Origin: Deltaproteobacteria bacterium
Lineage (GTDB): Bacteria > Desulfobacterota > GWC2-55-46 > JADFVP01
Reading direction: 5' to 3'
DNA length: 57,608 nt
Assembly: GCA_029262515.1 (NCBI GenBank)
Contig: JAJCZH010000001.1
Coordinates: 1-57,608, forward strand
The notes beneath the pieces are model-generated. The model did not search any database. It was not told where the DNA came from and saw only the letters and a list, made by a program, of their open reading frames with translations. The position numbers were made by a program, and so were the translations under genes. Below are positions 43,177-53,039 of the stretch, one piece after another. Each line of letters starts with the position of its first letter. Position 1 is the stretch's first letter.

Positions 43177-43323
43177 TTATTTCCGGAAGAACTGTTTCAT
43201 GTGGAGGTAAGGCTCCAAAGTGCGTAATACAGGAAGTGCTCTTGATCTGCATCGTTTAGGAGAGCTGAAGCTGAGCAGAAGTTGAGTCACTTTTGAGGGT
43301 TGTTAAATTAGACAAGGTACGAC

Positions 43324-44832
43324 CTACTTTATATCCGACCTGATCGGTTGTCCGGCCCGTACTTTTCTCTTGAGCCCCTTCGGGTCTTTTGTTATCTGTC
43401 CGTTCACTATTACGTACTCTATACCTGTAGAGTAACGGTTCGGTTTTTCTACGGTCGCCCGGTCTATTATCGTCTCCGGGTTAAAGAGCACTATATCGGC
43501 GTCTCTTCCGACCTGGAGCCGCCCCTTCTGCGCCAGGGCCGGAGAACGGGCCTCTAGCCTCTTAACCGGCATAATCGTCATCTTTTTTAGAGCGTCTATC
43601 AGGCTGATCGTACCCTTCTCTCTTGCATATAGTCCTAACGTGCGCGAGTAGGCCCCTGCGGCGCGGGGGTGGTGGTTGAGGCTGCTCGACAGCATCCCGT
43701 CGCTACCTAGCATAACGAGCGGCGAGGAGAGCGCAGTGGCGACTTCGTTTTCAGGGATGGCATAGGCGACAGCCAGCTTGCCTAGCTGCTGGTACTTCTT
43801 GAAAGAGTCCGGCGTGAGCATCTCTTTAGTTCCGCCGAGCTGTAAATCCGCATACGTTATGCGGAACCTGCTCTGCCATCCTTTAGAGAAACGCGCGCTG
43901 TTCAAGTACGTGGCCCAGAACGGGTACGGGTAGGTGCAGGCCGTTATATCGAGCCCGGCCTCTTTTGCCGTCTCTATAATCGCGAGCGAGTCGTCTATGG
44001 AGAACGTGCCGCCGGTTGAGTTGAGGTGGTCTATGTGTATAGCCGCTCCGGTGTCGAGTCCCATACTAATAACCTCGACCAGCGCGTCGATATTGGTGCC
44101 CGGCACCTCCATGTCCGAGTGGCGAAGGTGAAAGAAGACCGGTACCCCGGCCTCTGCCGCCACGCGCCCCATCGCATGGATCTCTTCGTAACTCATGGCA
44201 GGCGCGTACTCTATGCTTATGCCGATTGCGAGCGCACCGGATGCGAGCCCGGCTTTTGCCTTCTTTATGAGTTTTGTTATCTGTTCGGGTGTCGCTTTAT
44301 TGTACGGGCCTATGCCGAGAGAGAGGCGCGCCGAGTTATAGAAGTAACCCGCGCCGAAGTTGACGGGCGGGCGGTTCTCTTTACGGCTATAACGGGAGTA
44401 CCACGATTTAGGGTAGAGGGCGCCGCCGTGCATTGCGAGGTTGGTTGTTACTCCGTCGGCTATTTTGTACCACGAGCCGTACGAGTTGGGGTTGTAAGAG
44501 AGGATGTCTACAAAACCGGGAGAGGCCACTAGCCCGGTGGCGTCTATAGTTATTGGCGCCGAGATGGCATCAAAGGTGATGCTGCTTATCTTGGAGCCGG
44601 TCAAACCGATATTAGCGCCCGTAAAGTCGAAACCCGACTCCGGGTCGATAATCCGGGCGCCTGTTATTACGATGTCGAAGTTGCTCTGTGCGGTTGCTCT
44701 TCCGGGTGGCTCTGCTGCCTCGATTGAAAGAGGAGCGCTTATGCCGGTCAGCCCGGTCAGAACCAGCAAAAGCAGACCGAGGCAAACAGGAAGTGCTCTT
44801 TTTTTTCTATCTTTATTGTTATTGCGGGCCAT
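43324..44832 (-). CDS. Exported D-aminoacylase / N-acyl-D-amino-acid deacylase-like amidohydrolase
   Basis: A 502-residue precursor with a membrane-spanning signal (about 15-38) and an amidohydrolase fold. FDIVITGARIIDPESG opens the composite beta-sandwich; the barrel has FFHLRHSD, IHIDHLN and the late aspartate in LGSDGMLSSS. The usual HxH motif after the first strand (normally GFIDxHxH) is replaced by GFVDILSYNP, so two metal ligands are missing. It may use one metal, or have lost activity. Relatives release D-amino acids or N-acyl groups. A monocistronic minus-strand gene. Confidence 0.75.
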   Translation of the reverse strand: MARNNNKDRKKRALPVCLGLLLLVLTGLTGISAPLSIEAAEPPGRATAQSNFDIVITGARIIDPESGFDFTGANIGLTGSKISSITFDAISAPITIDATGLVASPGFVDILSYNPNSYGSWYKIADGVTTNLAMHGGALYPKSWYSRYSRKENRPPVNFGAGYFYNSARLSLGIGPYNKATPEQITKLIKKAKAGLASGALAIGISIEYAPAMSYEEIHAMGRVAAEAGVPVFFHLRHSDMEVPGTNIDALVEVISMGLDTGAAIHIDHLNSTGGTFSIDDSLAIIETAKEAGLDITACTYPYPFWATYLNSARFSKGWQSRFRITYADLQLGGTKEMLTPDSFKKYQQLGKLAVAYAIPENEVATALSSPLVMLGSDGMLSSSLNHHPRAAGAYSRTLGLYAREKGTISLIDALKKMTIMPVKRLEARSPALAQKGRLQVGRDADIVLFNPETIIDRATVEKPNRYSTGIEYVIVNGQITKDPKGLKRKVRAGQPIRSDIK

Positions 44833-45050
44833 GCTCTCTTCTTATGTGCTTATAAGCGGTTAAACGTCTGCGGATATGCGGGGTTTAATGCACAGTAGTG
44901 CTTTACGGCAGAAAGTTCAAGGGATAAAAGGGCAGGCAGTGCCGGAACCGGTAGTTAGACTTTGAGTTTTACTACGCAGGTGGTAATTATTCGTGTCGGT
45001 TCTTTTGAAACGAGTCGGTCTGAAGTCTCTTTTATCTACTATCAAACAGA

Positions 45051-45635
45051 TTACTGGAGTAGTTTGAACTCAAACTCTTGCGGTTCTATTCCCTGAGAGC
45101 GCAGAAGAGAAGCCGTGCGCGCGCTCTTGGTTACGAGCCACTGTTCGTAGAGGTGGAGCAGGTCTTTCGACGAAGTGAGCCTGCACCTTTCGCTCACCTC
45201 TGTCAGCACGTTGACGTAGAGTTTGAAACGGGCCGAAAGTTCGTTGAAGAGGCTGCCGAGAGAGTCTTCCGTCTCTGTGTTGCCGGTACCGGAGTGAATA
45301 GTCGCAAGGTGGTTGTACGATCTTTCGCCCATTGCTATGTAGTAATCTATATCGATAATCTTGCCACGGAGGCTCTCCGAGAAGAAGCCTGAGGTGAAGA
45401 GGGAGATGTCGCCGAGTTCCTTGAAGAGCCGACTGCTGAGCTCTCTTTCAGACTCCATTGCCTTTAGATACGTAATTGCAAGAGGCTCGTCCGTCAGTTT
45501 CTTGGGGTCGATAAACTCTGTGAGCAGGCTTGAGAGGTAGAACTGCGTCAGTTCGTCGGTCTCGACTCTCTGGTTCTGAACTACTTCGGTTACGAGGCTT
45601 TTGAAGTGTTCTATTGGGCTTATCTCCATCAGCAT
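45051..45635 (-). CDS. Conserved hypothetical protein
   Basis: A 194-residue soluble, mostly helical protein beginning MLMEISPIEHFKSLVTEVV, preceded by a GGAGG ribosome-binding site eight bases before the ATG. I recognise the general type from Deltaproteobacteria and relatives but no function is known to me. No membrane segment, signal peptide or catalytic motif is evident. It is divergent from groES, with the CIRCE promoter between them, and has 218 non-coding bases downstream. Confidence 0.75.
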   Translation of the reverse strand: MLMEISPIEHFKSLVTEVVQNQRVETDELTQFYLSSLLTEFIDPKKLTDEPLAITYLKAMESERELSSRLFKELGDISLFTSGFFSESLRGKIIDIDYYIAMGERSYNHLATIHSGTGNTETEDSLGSLFNELSARFKLYVNVLTEVSERCRLTSSKDLLHLYEQWLVTKSARTASLLRSQGIEPQEFEFKLLQ

Positions 45636-45768
45636 TGTGCCAACCTCCGGATCTTTTAGTTATTTTGAACGCCACTTTCAACCGTAACGGCTAAAAAAAC
45701 CGGGTAAAAGAGGATTCTGTTGTGAATTTACGGCCCCAATCACCTTAAACTCATTGATTTTACTGGGA

Positions 45769-45795
45769 TTAGCACTCTTTTGGCCTGAGTGCTAA
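45769..45795. promoter_or_regulatory. CIRCE operator of groES-groEL
   Basis: TTAGCACTC-N9-GAGTGCTAA, a perfect match to the CIRCE consensus bound by the repressor HrcA. It lies just upstream of the -35 element. Confidence 0.97.
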
Positions 45796-45802
45796 AAAAA
45801 TC

Positions 45803-45831
45803 TTGACAATGGAGCGACCGGGCCATATATT
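45803..45831 (+). promoter_or_regulatory. Sigma-70 promoter of groES-groEL
   Basis: TTGACA (45803-45808), a 17-base spacer and TATATT (45826-45831). Only seven bases separate the CIRCE arm from the -35 box, so bound HrcA would block polymerase. Confidence 0.9.
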
Positions 45832-45920
45832 TACTGAATTCAAGAGCAAAATTGTTGTTGCTCTCTACCAGTCTATTTCGGAAAATATGGAATATACTTT
45901 AAAAAAGGAGGTAGTAAAAG

Positions 45921-46211
45921 ATGAAGATTACGCCGCTTCATGACAGGATTCTCGTCAAGAGGCTTGAGGAGGAGAGCACGACAGCCGGAGGAATAATAAT
46001 ACCAGACAGCGCAAAAGAGACCCCGGCAGAGGGTAAGGTGGTAGCAGCAGGTCCGGGTAGAGTAGACGACTCAGGCAATACCGTTCCTATGGGCGTTAAG
46101 GCCGGAGACCGCGTTATATTCAGCAAGTATGCCGGTTCCGAGGTGAAGATCGAGGGCATAGAGCATCTTATAATGAAAGAGGACGACGTTCTCGGTGTCG
46201 TAGAGGGCTAA
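45921..46211 (+). CDS. groES: Co-chaperonin GroES
   Basis: A 96-residue Gro[18 protein letters not shown], the mobile loop [19 protein letters not shown] and [16 protein letters not shown] are all present. It caps GroEL in the cytoplasm. A GGAGG ribosome-binding site precedes the ATG. groEL follows after 92 bases in the same transcript under CIRCE control. Confidence 0.98.
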   Translation: MKITPLHDRILVKRLEEESTTAGGIIIPDSAKETPAEGKVVAAGPGRVDDSGNTVPMGVKAGDRVIFSKYAGSEVKIEGIEHLIMKEDDVLGVVEG

Positions 46212-46279
46212 GTCGGACTTTTATTGAATAGAGATTGGGCCCGGTTTACTGACAGGCCCGAATAGATTTAATACTTTAG

Positions 46280-47968
<1,689 letters not shown>

Positions 47969-48034
47969 GACCGGCAACCCCGGTGTTATTTCGCTCTCTG
48001 AGTGCCTGAATAAAGTAAAGTAAAGTTAAACGGG

Positions 48035-48069
48035 CGGCCCTCTGTCTTTATTCAGGGGGCCGTTCTTTT
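48035..48069 (+). terminator. Intrinsic terminator of groES-groEL
   Basis: CGGCCCTCTG (48035-48044) pairs with CAGGGGGCCG (48053-48062) over ten bases, followed by TTCTTTT. Confidence 0.9.
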
Positions 48070-48128
48070 ATATAAGCTCTCGAAGATTTGGTAAACTTCT
48101 TTGATGGTAAGAGCATGAAGGCCGGAGT

Positions 48129-48788
48129 ATGAAGATAGGTGAAATAGACGGTGCGGTAAAGATTTTGCGGCAAGCGTACAAGACCTTTCCCGTGCCGTAC
48201 GTAACCGAGGTCGCGGCAGAGGAGCAACGTTCTCCGTTCAAAGTGCTTGTTTCGTGTATACTGAGCCTGAGGACAAAGGACTCGACGACGAGAGAGGCTT
48301 CCGAAAGGCTCTTCAAGATCGCCTCTACACCTGAGGCGCTCTCGGAACTCGAACCCGGTGAAATCGAAAAGGCTATCTATCCTGCAGGTTTTTACCGCGT
48401 AAAGGCCGGCACGCTTAAAGAGATCGGGCGCGTGCTCGTGAGCGAGCACGGCTCGAAAGTGCCTGATACGATCGAGGGGCTGCTTGAGCTAAAAGGCGTC
48501 GGGCGCAAGACAGCAAACCTCGTAGTTACTATGGGTTATAATAAACCCGGTATCTGCGTTGACGTTCATGTCCACAGGATCACGAATCGGTGGGGTTATG
48601 TGAGCACCAAGAGCCCGGACGCGACCGAGATGGCGCTCAGGCGTAAGCTGCCGACAAAATACTGGGCCGAAATAAACGACCTGCTGGTAGCCTACGGGCA
48701 GAACCTCTGCTCTCCCGTCTCTCCTCACTGTTCAAAGTGCAGGCTCTACGCCATGTGCGGCAGGGTCGGAGTGAAAAAGAGAAGATAA
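48129..48788 (+). CDS. nth: Endonuclease III
   Basis: A 219-residue DNA glycosylase/AP lyase. The helix-hairpin-helix with the catalytic lysine is LLELKGVGRKTANLV, the catalytic aspartate is in VDVHVHRITNRWG, and the C-terminal 4Fe-4S cluster has the C-x6-C-x2-C-x5-C spacing (C...C SKC RLYAMC). It removes oxidised pyrimidines. It starts 160 bases after groEL and ends before a terminator at 48921. Confidence 0.95.
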   Translation: MKIGEIDGAVKILRQAYKTFPVPYVTEVAAEEQRSPFKVLVSCILSLRTKDSTTREASERLFKIASTPEALSELEPGEIEKAIYPAGFYRVKAGTLKEIGRVLVSEHGSKVPDTIEGLLELKGVGRKTANLVVTMGYNKPGICVDVHVHRITNRWGYVSTKSPDATEMALRRKLPTKYWAEINDLLVAYGQNLCSPVSPHCSKCRLYAMCGRVGVKKRR

Positions 48789-48859
48789 TCATTGAGTTTG
48801 GGACGGCACGGATGTATGATTTAAACTTGCCGTACTCAGCAGACAGGTCTGTTATGGTG

Positions 48860-48865
48860 TATAAT
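48860..48865 (+). promoter_or_regulatory. Likely -10 element of the selenoprotein gene
   Basis: A perfect TATAAT about 115 bases before the selenoprotein ATG. No good -35 box is visible at the usual spacing, and the nth terminator at 48921 would lie in the resulting leader, so this assignment is weak. Confidence 0.3.
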
Positions 48866-48920
48866 ACGTATACATCAACAGGTTGGTCGGTTTTTTTTCA
48901 GCTTCAGGGCCCGGGCAGCA

Positions 48921-48957
48921 GGGTTCGGACTCTATGTCTGAATCCGCCTATTTTTTT
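48921..48957 (+). terminator. Intrinsic terminator between nth and the selenoprotein gene
   Basis: GGGTTCGGAC (48921-48930) pairs with GTCTGAATCC (48936-48945) over ten pairs including G-U, followed by GCCTA and seven T. It sits only 23 bases before the selenoprotein start, so it could act as a leader attenuator. Confidence 0.75.
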
Positions 48958-48979
48958 CTAACCGGTAACGGAGGTCGAT

Positions 48980-49195
48980 ATGGCGGACAAGGTCTTTATT
49001 TACGGAAAGGATACCTGACCGTACACTACGGCGGCCCGTGAGGATTACGTCAAAAAGGGTTTCGATGTCGAGTATGTGGACGTCAAGGCGTCGGGCGAGG
49101 CTATGGCCCGTATGCTTGAGGTCAGCAGCGGCAAGAGAGATGTTCCGGTAATCGAGTTTGCCGGTAAGGTCACTATCGGTTTCGGAGGCACGTGA
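48980..49195 (+). CDS. Selenocysteine-containing glutaredoxin-like protein (UXX-star family)
   Basis: A 71-residue small redox protein when the TGA at 49016-49018 (codon 13) is read as selenocysteine. The ATG at 48980 has a GGAGG ribosome-binding site five bases upstream. The frame reads MADKVFIYGKDT, then U, then PYTTAAREDYVKKGFDVEY, and ends DVPVIEFAGKVTIGFGGT before a TGA. This matches the glutaredoxin fold, with U-P-Y-T in place of C-P-Y-C, a cis-proline in DVPVI and a glycine-rich end, as in UXX-star selenoproteins. A hairpin with ACGG/CCGT arms begins nine bases after the TGA and could be the insertion element. Substrate unknown; thiol redox. Confidence 0.88.
49028..49042 (+). promoter_or_regulatory. 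Candidate bacterial SECIS hairpin
   Basis: ACGG (49028-49031) and CCGT (49036-49039) form a short stem around the loop CGGC, extendable by two pairs with one bulge. It is located just after the TGA at 49016, where the SelB-binding hairpin is expected. The fold is modest and there is an alternative CCGTA/TACGG stem right after the TGA. Confidence 0.4.
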
Positions 49196-49206
49196 GGGGT
49201 TTAACG

Positions 49207-49237
49207 GATCGGCAGGTTGCCGGTCGTACTGTTTTTT
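49207..49237 (+). terminator. Intrinsic terminator of the selenoprotein gene
   Basis: GATCGGCA (49207-49214) pairs with TGCCGGTC (49218-49225), followed by GTACTG and six T. Confidence 0.8.
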
Positions 49238-49279
49238 ATATTGATATTGCATAATAACTACGGAGGAGTTTTTTTAAAG

Positions 49280-49693
49280 ATGGAAAGAACATTTTCGATT
49301 GTAAAGCCGGACGGAGTAAAGAAGAATGTTATTGGTAAGGTTGTGGAAAGGTACGAGAGCGCAGGGTTCAGGGTGGCGGGAATAAAGATGGCGCACCTTA
49401 CCCGCAGTCAGGCAGAGGGTTTTTATGCGGTTCATGCCGAGCGCCCGTTTTTTGGTGAATTGATCGAGTTTATGATCTCCGGCCCGCTTGTTTTGCTGCT
49501 TATAGAAGGAGACAACGCGATAAAGAGGGTAAGGGAGCTTATGGGCGCAACCAACCCAAAAGAGGCGGAACCCGGAACCATACGCGCGGACTTTGCGGAA
49601 TCGATAGATGCGAACATAGTACACGGCTCCGATGCTCCGGAGACGGCGGCCTTTGAAATAAGCTACTTCTTCAACGCGCTCGAGCAGTTCTGA
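49280..49693 (+). CDS. ndk: Nucleoside diphosphate kinase
   Basis: A 137-residue [22 protein letters not shown], the [14 protein letters not shown] motif, [18 protein letters not shown] and the active-site histidine in [12 protein letters not shown]. It equilibrates nucleoside triphosphate pools. The ATG at 49280 is chosen; a longer upstream frame has no homology. CGGAGGAG lies about twelve bases upstream. Confidence 0.96.
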   Translation: MERTFSIVKPDGVKKNVIGKVVERYESAGFRVAGIKMAHLTRSQAEGFYAVHAERPFFGELIEFMISGPLVLLLIEGDNAIKRVRELMGATNPKEAEPGTIRADFAESIDANIVHGSDAPETAAFEISYFFNALEQF

Positions 49694-49778
49694 TTAGTCC
49701 TGCTCTTTTGAAGTGACCGGTTGTAGCGGTTAGCCTGTTTCTTTTTAGCTCTTACCTTAAAAAGGACAAGTTCTTTAT

Positions 49779-50663
49779 ATGGATTCTTTTGAAAAGATAA
49801 AGTCGCACTACGGTTTCACAAATGGAGACATCAGGAATCTGGAGCAGTTACGCCCGGTAATGGAGAGGCATGTTCAGGATTTCGTTGTTGAGTTTTACCA
49901 GTTCGCCAAGAACTTGAGCGAAGCGGACAAGTATCTCAAGAACGAGGCTATTATCCGCCGCCACCAGGACGCTCTCAAGGTATGGTTCATGCGCCTCTTC
50001 AAGGGCGAGTACAACAGGCGGTACTTCGATGAGCTCGAGCGGGTCGGTATGGCCCATGTCAAGATCAACCTGCCTGCCCATTACGTCAACGCAGGCATGC
50101 ACTTCGTCAAGAGTTATGTCCATAAGACTATTTTTGAAGAGTTTAAGGACATCGAGGAGTGCGTCTATCTCGAACGTTCAGTTGATAAGATTCTGGACAT
50201 CAACCTCGATATTCTGACGAGTTCGTATATAGAGGAAGAGAAGAAGTTCTTTCTTTCGCAGAGGCTCGAGTCGTACCTTATCCAGTTCGCAAACCGTTTT
50301 ACATACGGCTTGAACCTGCTCCTTGTCGGCGGCCTTGTTATGATGGGCCTCGGTGTAATGTGGCTCTTTACGGTCGACCTTACGCACCTGCTCGATGGTG
50401 ATATTGAGAAGGGGCTGCTGCATACGCTCGGTTCTCTGCTTATGCTCTGGGTCGTTATAGAGCTGATGGAGACGGAGGTAAAGCACCTAAAAGGCGCCAA
50501 GTTCAAGATCAAGGTCTTTATTTCCGTCGCTCTTGTTGCGGTTATCAGGAAGATTTTGGTTACAAGCCTCAAGACCGATGCCGTTGAGGCGCAACTCTCG
50601 TTAGTGGCGGCAGTCGCCGTGCTCGGTGTGGTCTACTGGCTCATCGCCAAGGTCGAAGGTTAG
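49779..50663 (+). CDS. Globin-coupled sensor fused to a PsiE-like membrane domain
   Basis: A 294-residue protein. Residues about 1-165 are a protoglobin-type sensor with the likely proximal haem ligand His93 in GMAHVKINLPAHYVNAG. After a short linker, residues about 175-290 contain four hydrophobic segments resembling the phosphate-starvation-inducible PsiE family (WLFTVDLTHLLDGD, then LLMLWVVIELMETEV). It would sense oxygen or another gas and pass the signal into the membrane; the output of PsiE domains is unknown. It lies 85 bases downstream of ndk and ends before a strong terminator. Confidence 0.8.
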   Translation: MDSFEKIKSHYGFTNGDIRNLEQLRPVMERHVQDFVVEFYQFAKNLSEADKYLKNEAIIRRHQDALKVWFMRLFKGEYNRRYFDELERVGMAHVKINLPAHYVNAGMHFVKSYVHKTIFEEFKDIEECVYLERSVDKILDINLDILTSSYIEEEKKFFLSQRLESYLIQFANRFTYGLNLLLVGGLVMMGLGVMWLFTVDLTHLLDGDIEKGLLHTLGSLLMLWVVIELMETEVKHLKGAKFKIKVFISVALVAVIRKILVTSLKTDAVEAQLSLVAAVAVLGVVYWLIAKVEG

Positions 50664-50714
50664 CCCGTCCGGGCGCCTACGTGCGCGTTTTTCTCTCTCA
50701 TTTTGATTTTTTTT

Positions 50715-50757
50715 CACCTGCCCCGCTTTTACAGCGGGGCAGGTGCTTATTTTATTT
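50715..50757 (+). terminator. Strong intrinsic terminator
   Basis: CACCTGCCCCGC (50715-50726) and GCGGGGCAGGTG (50734-50745) pair perfectly over 12 bases around TTTTACA, followed by CTTATTTTATTT. It ends the globin-PsiE transcript. Confidence 0.92.
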
Positions 50758-50771
50758 GGCGGTAGCGGCAG

Positions 50772-51989
50772 ATGAAGAACTTAAGAGACTTTACATACGA
50801 AGAGCTCAAGGCCGAGGTAGGTGGGCTTGGCGAAAAGCCGTACAGGGCCATGCAGATATACAAATGGGTCTTTGGCAGAGGCGTAACCTCTATCGATTCC
50901 ATGACCGATATCTCGAAGGCCTTTAGAAAGCGGTTAAAGTCTCTTTATGTTATCGAGGTGCCGAATGTAGTCGATGTGGCCTGTTCAGTCGACGGGACCC
51001 GCAAATTCCTGACAGAGTTATTTGACGGCGTCAGGATCGAGACGGTAATAATACCGGGAAAGAAGAGAACCACGCTCTGTGTCTCTACTCAGGCCGGTTG
51101 CGCGCTCGGGTGCCGGTTCTGCATGACCGGTAAAGGCGGGTTCGTGCGCAACCTCTCGCTAGCGGAACTGACGGGCCAGCTCTTGAGCGCTCTCTCTATT
51201 ATAGAGAAGGCGAGAGCCGCAGAGGATGGAGCTGAGGCGGGCCGTAGCAATGACCCCGGCAATGTCCCCGGTAATAGTGAGAGCGAGTGGGAGGTGATCG
51301 GCGGGGATGGAGAGTTCTGGTACGAGGCAGATGAAAAACCGTCTACCGAGCGCCGCCCTCTTACCAATATCGTGCTCATGGGCATGGGTGAGCCGCTCTT
51401 GAATTACGATAATGTTGTGCGCTTTCTCGGGGTTTTAACCGACGGTAACGGTTTTGGCATGTCGCACAACAAAGTAACGCTCTCCACCGCCGGGGTGGTG
51501 CCTGCCCTCAAAAGGTTAGGTACAGAAAGTGATGTCAACATTGCAGTATCGCTCAATGCGACCACCGACGCCGTTCGCGACGATATCATGCCGATCAACA
51601 GAAAGTATCCGCTCGAAGAACTCCTCGGTACGCTTGCAGCCTACCCCCTGATAGGCAAGAAGCATGTAACTTTTGAGTACGTACTTCTCGGCGGCGTAAA
51701 CGATACGGACGAAGATGCTCTCAGGTTGGTAGGGCTTCTAAGACGAATAAAGTCGAAGATCAACCTGATACCCTTCAACCCTTACCCGGGTTCGCGTTTT
51801 ACGGCCCCTGAAAAAGAGAGGTTAAGCTCTTTCTACAAGATACTACAGAACGCCGAGTGTAATGTAGTCATACGGGCCTCTATGGGAGATGATATATCCG
51901 CGGCCTGCGGGCAGTTGAGCGGCGCTTACCAGTGCGGTGCTGATGGTGATACTAATGGCGCTGAGGCTCTTGGCGGCACGGAGCCTTAA
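50772..51989 (+). CDS. rlmN: Dual-specificity RNA methyltransferase RlmN
   Basis: A 405-residue radical SAM enzyme, longer than the usual 350. The 4Fe-4S cysteines Cys110, Cys114 and Cys117 are in CALGCRFCMTG. NIVLMGMGEPLLNY, LSTAGVVPALKRL and the C-terminal catalytic cysteine region (VVIRASMGDDISAACGQL) are present. It methylates A2503 of 23S rRNA and A37 of some tRNAs. A low-complexity acidic insertion of about 50 residues (about 147-195) separates the Cys cluster from the GMGEP motif. Confidence 0.94.
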   Translation: MKNLRDFTYEELKAEVGGLGEKPYRAMQIYKWVFGRGVTSIDSMTDISKAFRKRLKSLYVIEVPNVVDVACSVDGTRKFLTELFDGVRIETVIIPGKKRTTLCVSTQAGCALGCRFCMTGKGGFVRNLSLAELTGQLLSALSIIEKARAAEDGAEAGRSNDPGNVPGNSESEWEVIGGDGEFWYEADEKPSTERRPLTNIVLMGMGEPLLNYDNVVRFLGVLTDGNGFGMSHNKVTLSTAGVVPALKRLGTESDVNIAVSLNATTDAVRDDIMPINRKYPLEELLGTLAAYPLIGKKHVTFEYVLLGGVNDTDEDALRLVGLLRRIKSKINLIPFNPYPGSRFTAPEKERLSSFYKILQNAECNVVIRASMGDDISAACGQLSGAYQCGADGDTNGAEALGGTEP

Positions 51990-52133
51990 GGGGAGAAAAG
52001 AGTTGATTGTTGAAGGCCTTAGTGTTAAGAATTATCGATTGAGGCCGGTTTTCTCTGGTTTTCTCTAAAGAGGCACTGGGTTTTTATTAAACAGGTCAAT
52101 GTATTCAATTTACTTATATATTTTTTTTAATAA

Positions 52134-53018
52134 ATGAAAAGCGGGGTAGGTTGCGAGGTGAGCGATAAGGTTGTAGGAGTAATAGGCGGCAGCGGCCTAT
52201 ACGAGATTGAAGGCATGACGGATGTAAGCAGCGTTTGTATCGAGACGCCTTTTGGTGAGCCGTCTGATGAGTATATAACCGGTACGCTGGACGGCGTGAA
52301 GATGGTTTTCTTGCCGCGTCACGGCCGCGGGCATAAGCTCTTGCCGTCCGAGATAAATTACCGGGCGAACATCTACGGCATGAAGAAGCTCGGTGTTGAC
52401 TCTATTATCTCCGTCTCTGCCGTAGGCAGTATGAAGAAAGAGATAGAGCCCGGCCATATTGTAATAGTAGACCAGTTCTTCGACCGTACCAAGTCGCGTA
52501 TTTCCACCTTCTTCGGAGACGGCATTGTCGGCCATGTCGAGTTCGCTGATCCGGTCTGCCCAAACCTCTCGGACGTTATGTATGGCGCCGCGAAGAAGGC
52601 CGGGGCAACGGTGCACAAGGGCGGGACGTATGTCTGCATAGAGGGGCCTCAGTTCTCCACGCGCGCAGAGAGCAATATCTACAGGACGTGGGGAGTTGAC
52701 GTTATAGGCATGACCAACATACCCGAGGCGAAACTTGCGCGCGAGGCTGAAATCTGTTATTCGACCGTAGCGCTCAGCACCGATTACGACTGCTGGCACA
52801 CTGAAGAGGAAGATGTAACCATAGAGATGATCCTGGAGACTCTGCGCTCCAATGTTGAGATGGCCAAAGAGATTATAAGAAATGCCGCTCCGGCGATTGC
52901 TGCCGAGAGAACGTGTAAGTGTCCGGGGGCCATGCAGTACTCAACCCTTACGGACTCCGCGTCTATTCCGGAGAGCGCGCGTGAAAACCTGTCGATTATA
53001 ATAGGCAAGTACCTTTAA
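52134..53018 (+). CDS. mtaP: S-methyl-5'-thioadenosine phosphorylase
   Basis: About 294 residues. VIGGSGLYEIEGM, FLPRHGRGHKLLPSEINYRANIYG, EPGHIVIVDQFFDRT, and GPQFSTRAESNIYRTWGVDVIGMTN give a clear MTAP rather than purine nucleoside phosphorylase. It splits methylthioadenosine into adenine and methylthioribose-1-phosphate, the substrate of MtnA (32233). A GTG at 52158 has a better ribosome-binding site (GGGGTAGG) than the ATG at 52134, so the first eight residues may be untranslated. Confidence 0.93.
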   Translation: MKSGVGCEVSDKVVGVIGGSGLYEIEGMTDVSSVCIETPFGEPSDEYITGTLDGVKMVFLPRHGRGHKLLPSEINYRANIYGMKKLGVDSIISVSAVGSMKKEIEPGHIVIVDQFFDRTKSRISTFFGDGIVGHVEFADPVCPNLSDVMYGAAKKAGATVHKGGTYVCIEGPQFSTRAESNIYRTWGVDVIGMTNIPEAKLAREAEICYSTVALSTDYDCWHTEEEDVTIEMILETLRSNVEMAKEIIRNAAPAIAAERTCKCPGAMQYSTLTDSASIPESARENLSIIIGKYL

Positions 53019-53039
53019 GAGATTATAGGAGTGATATAG

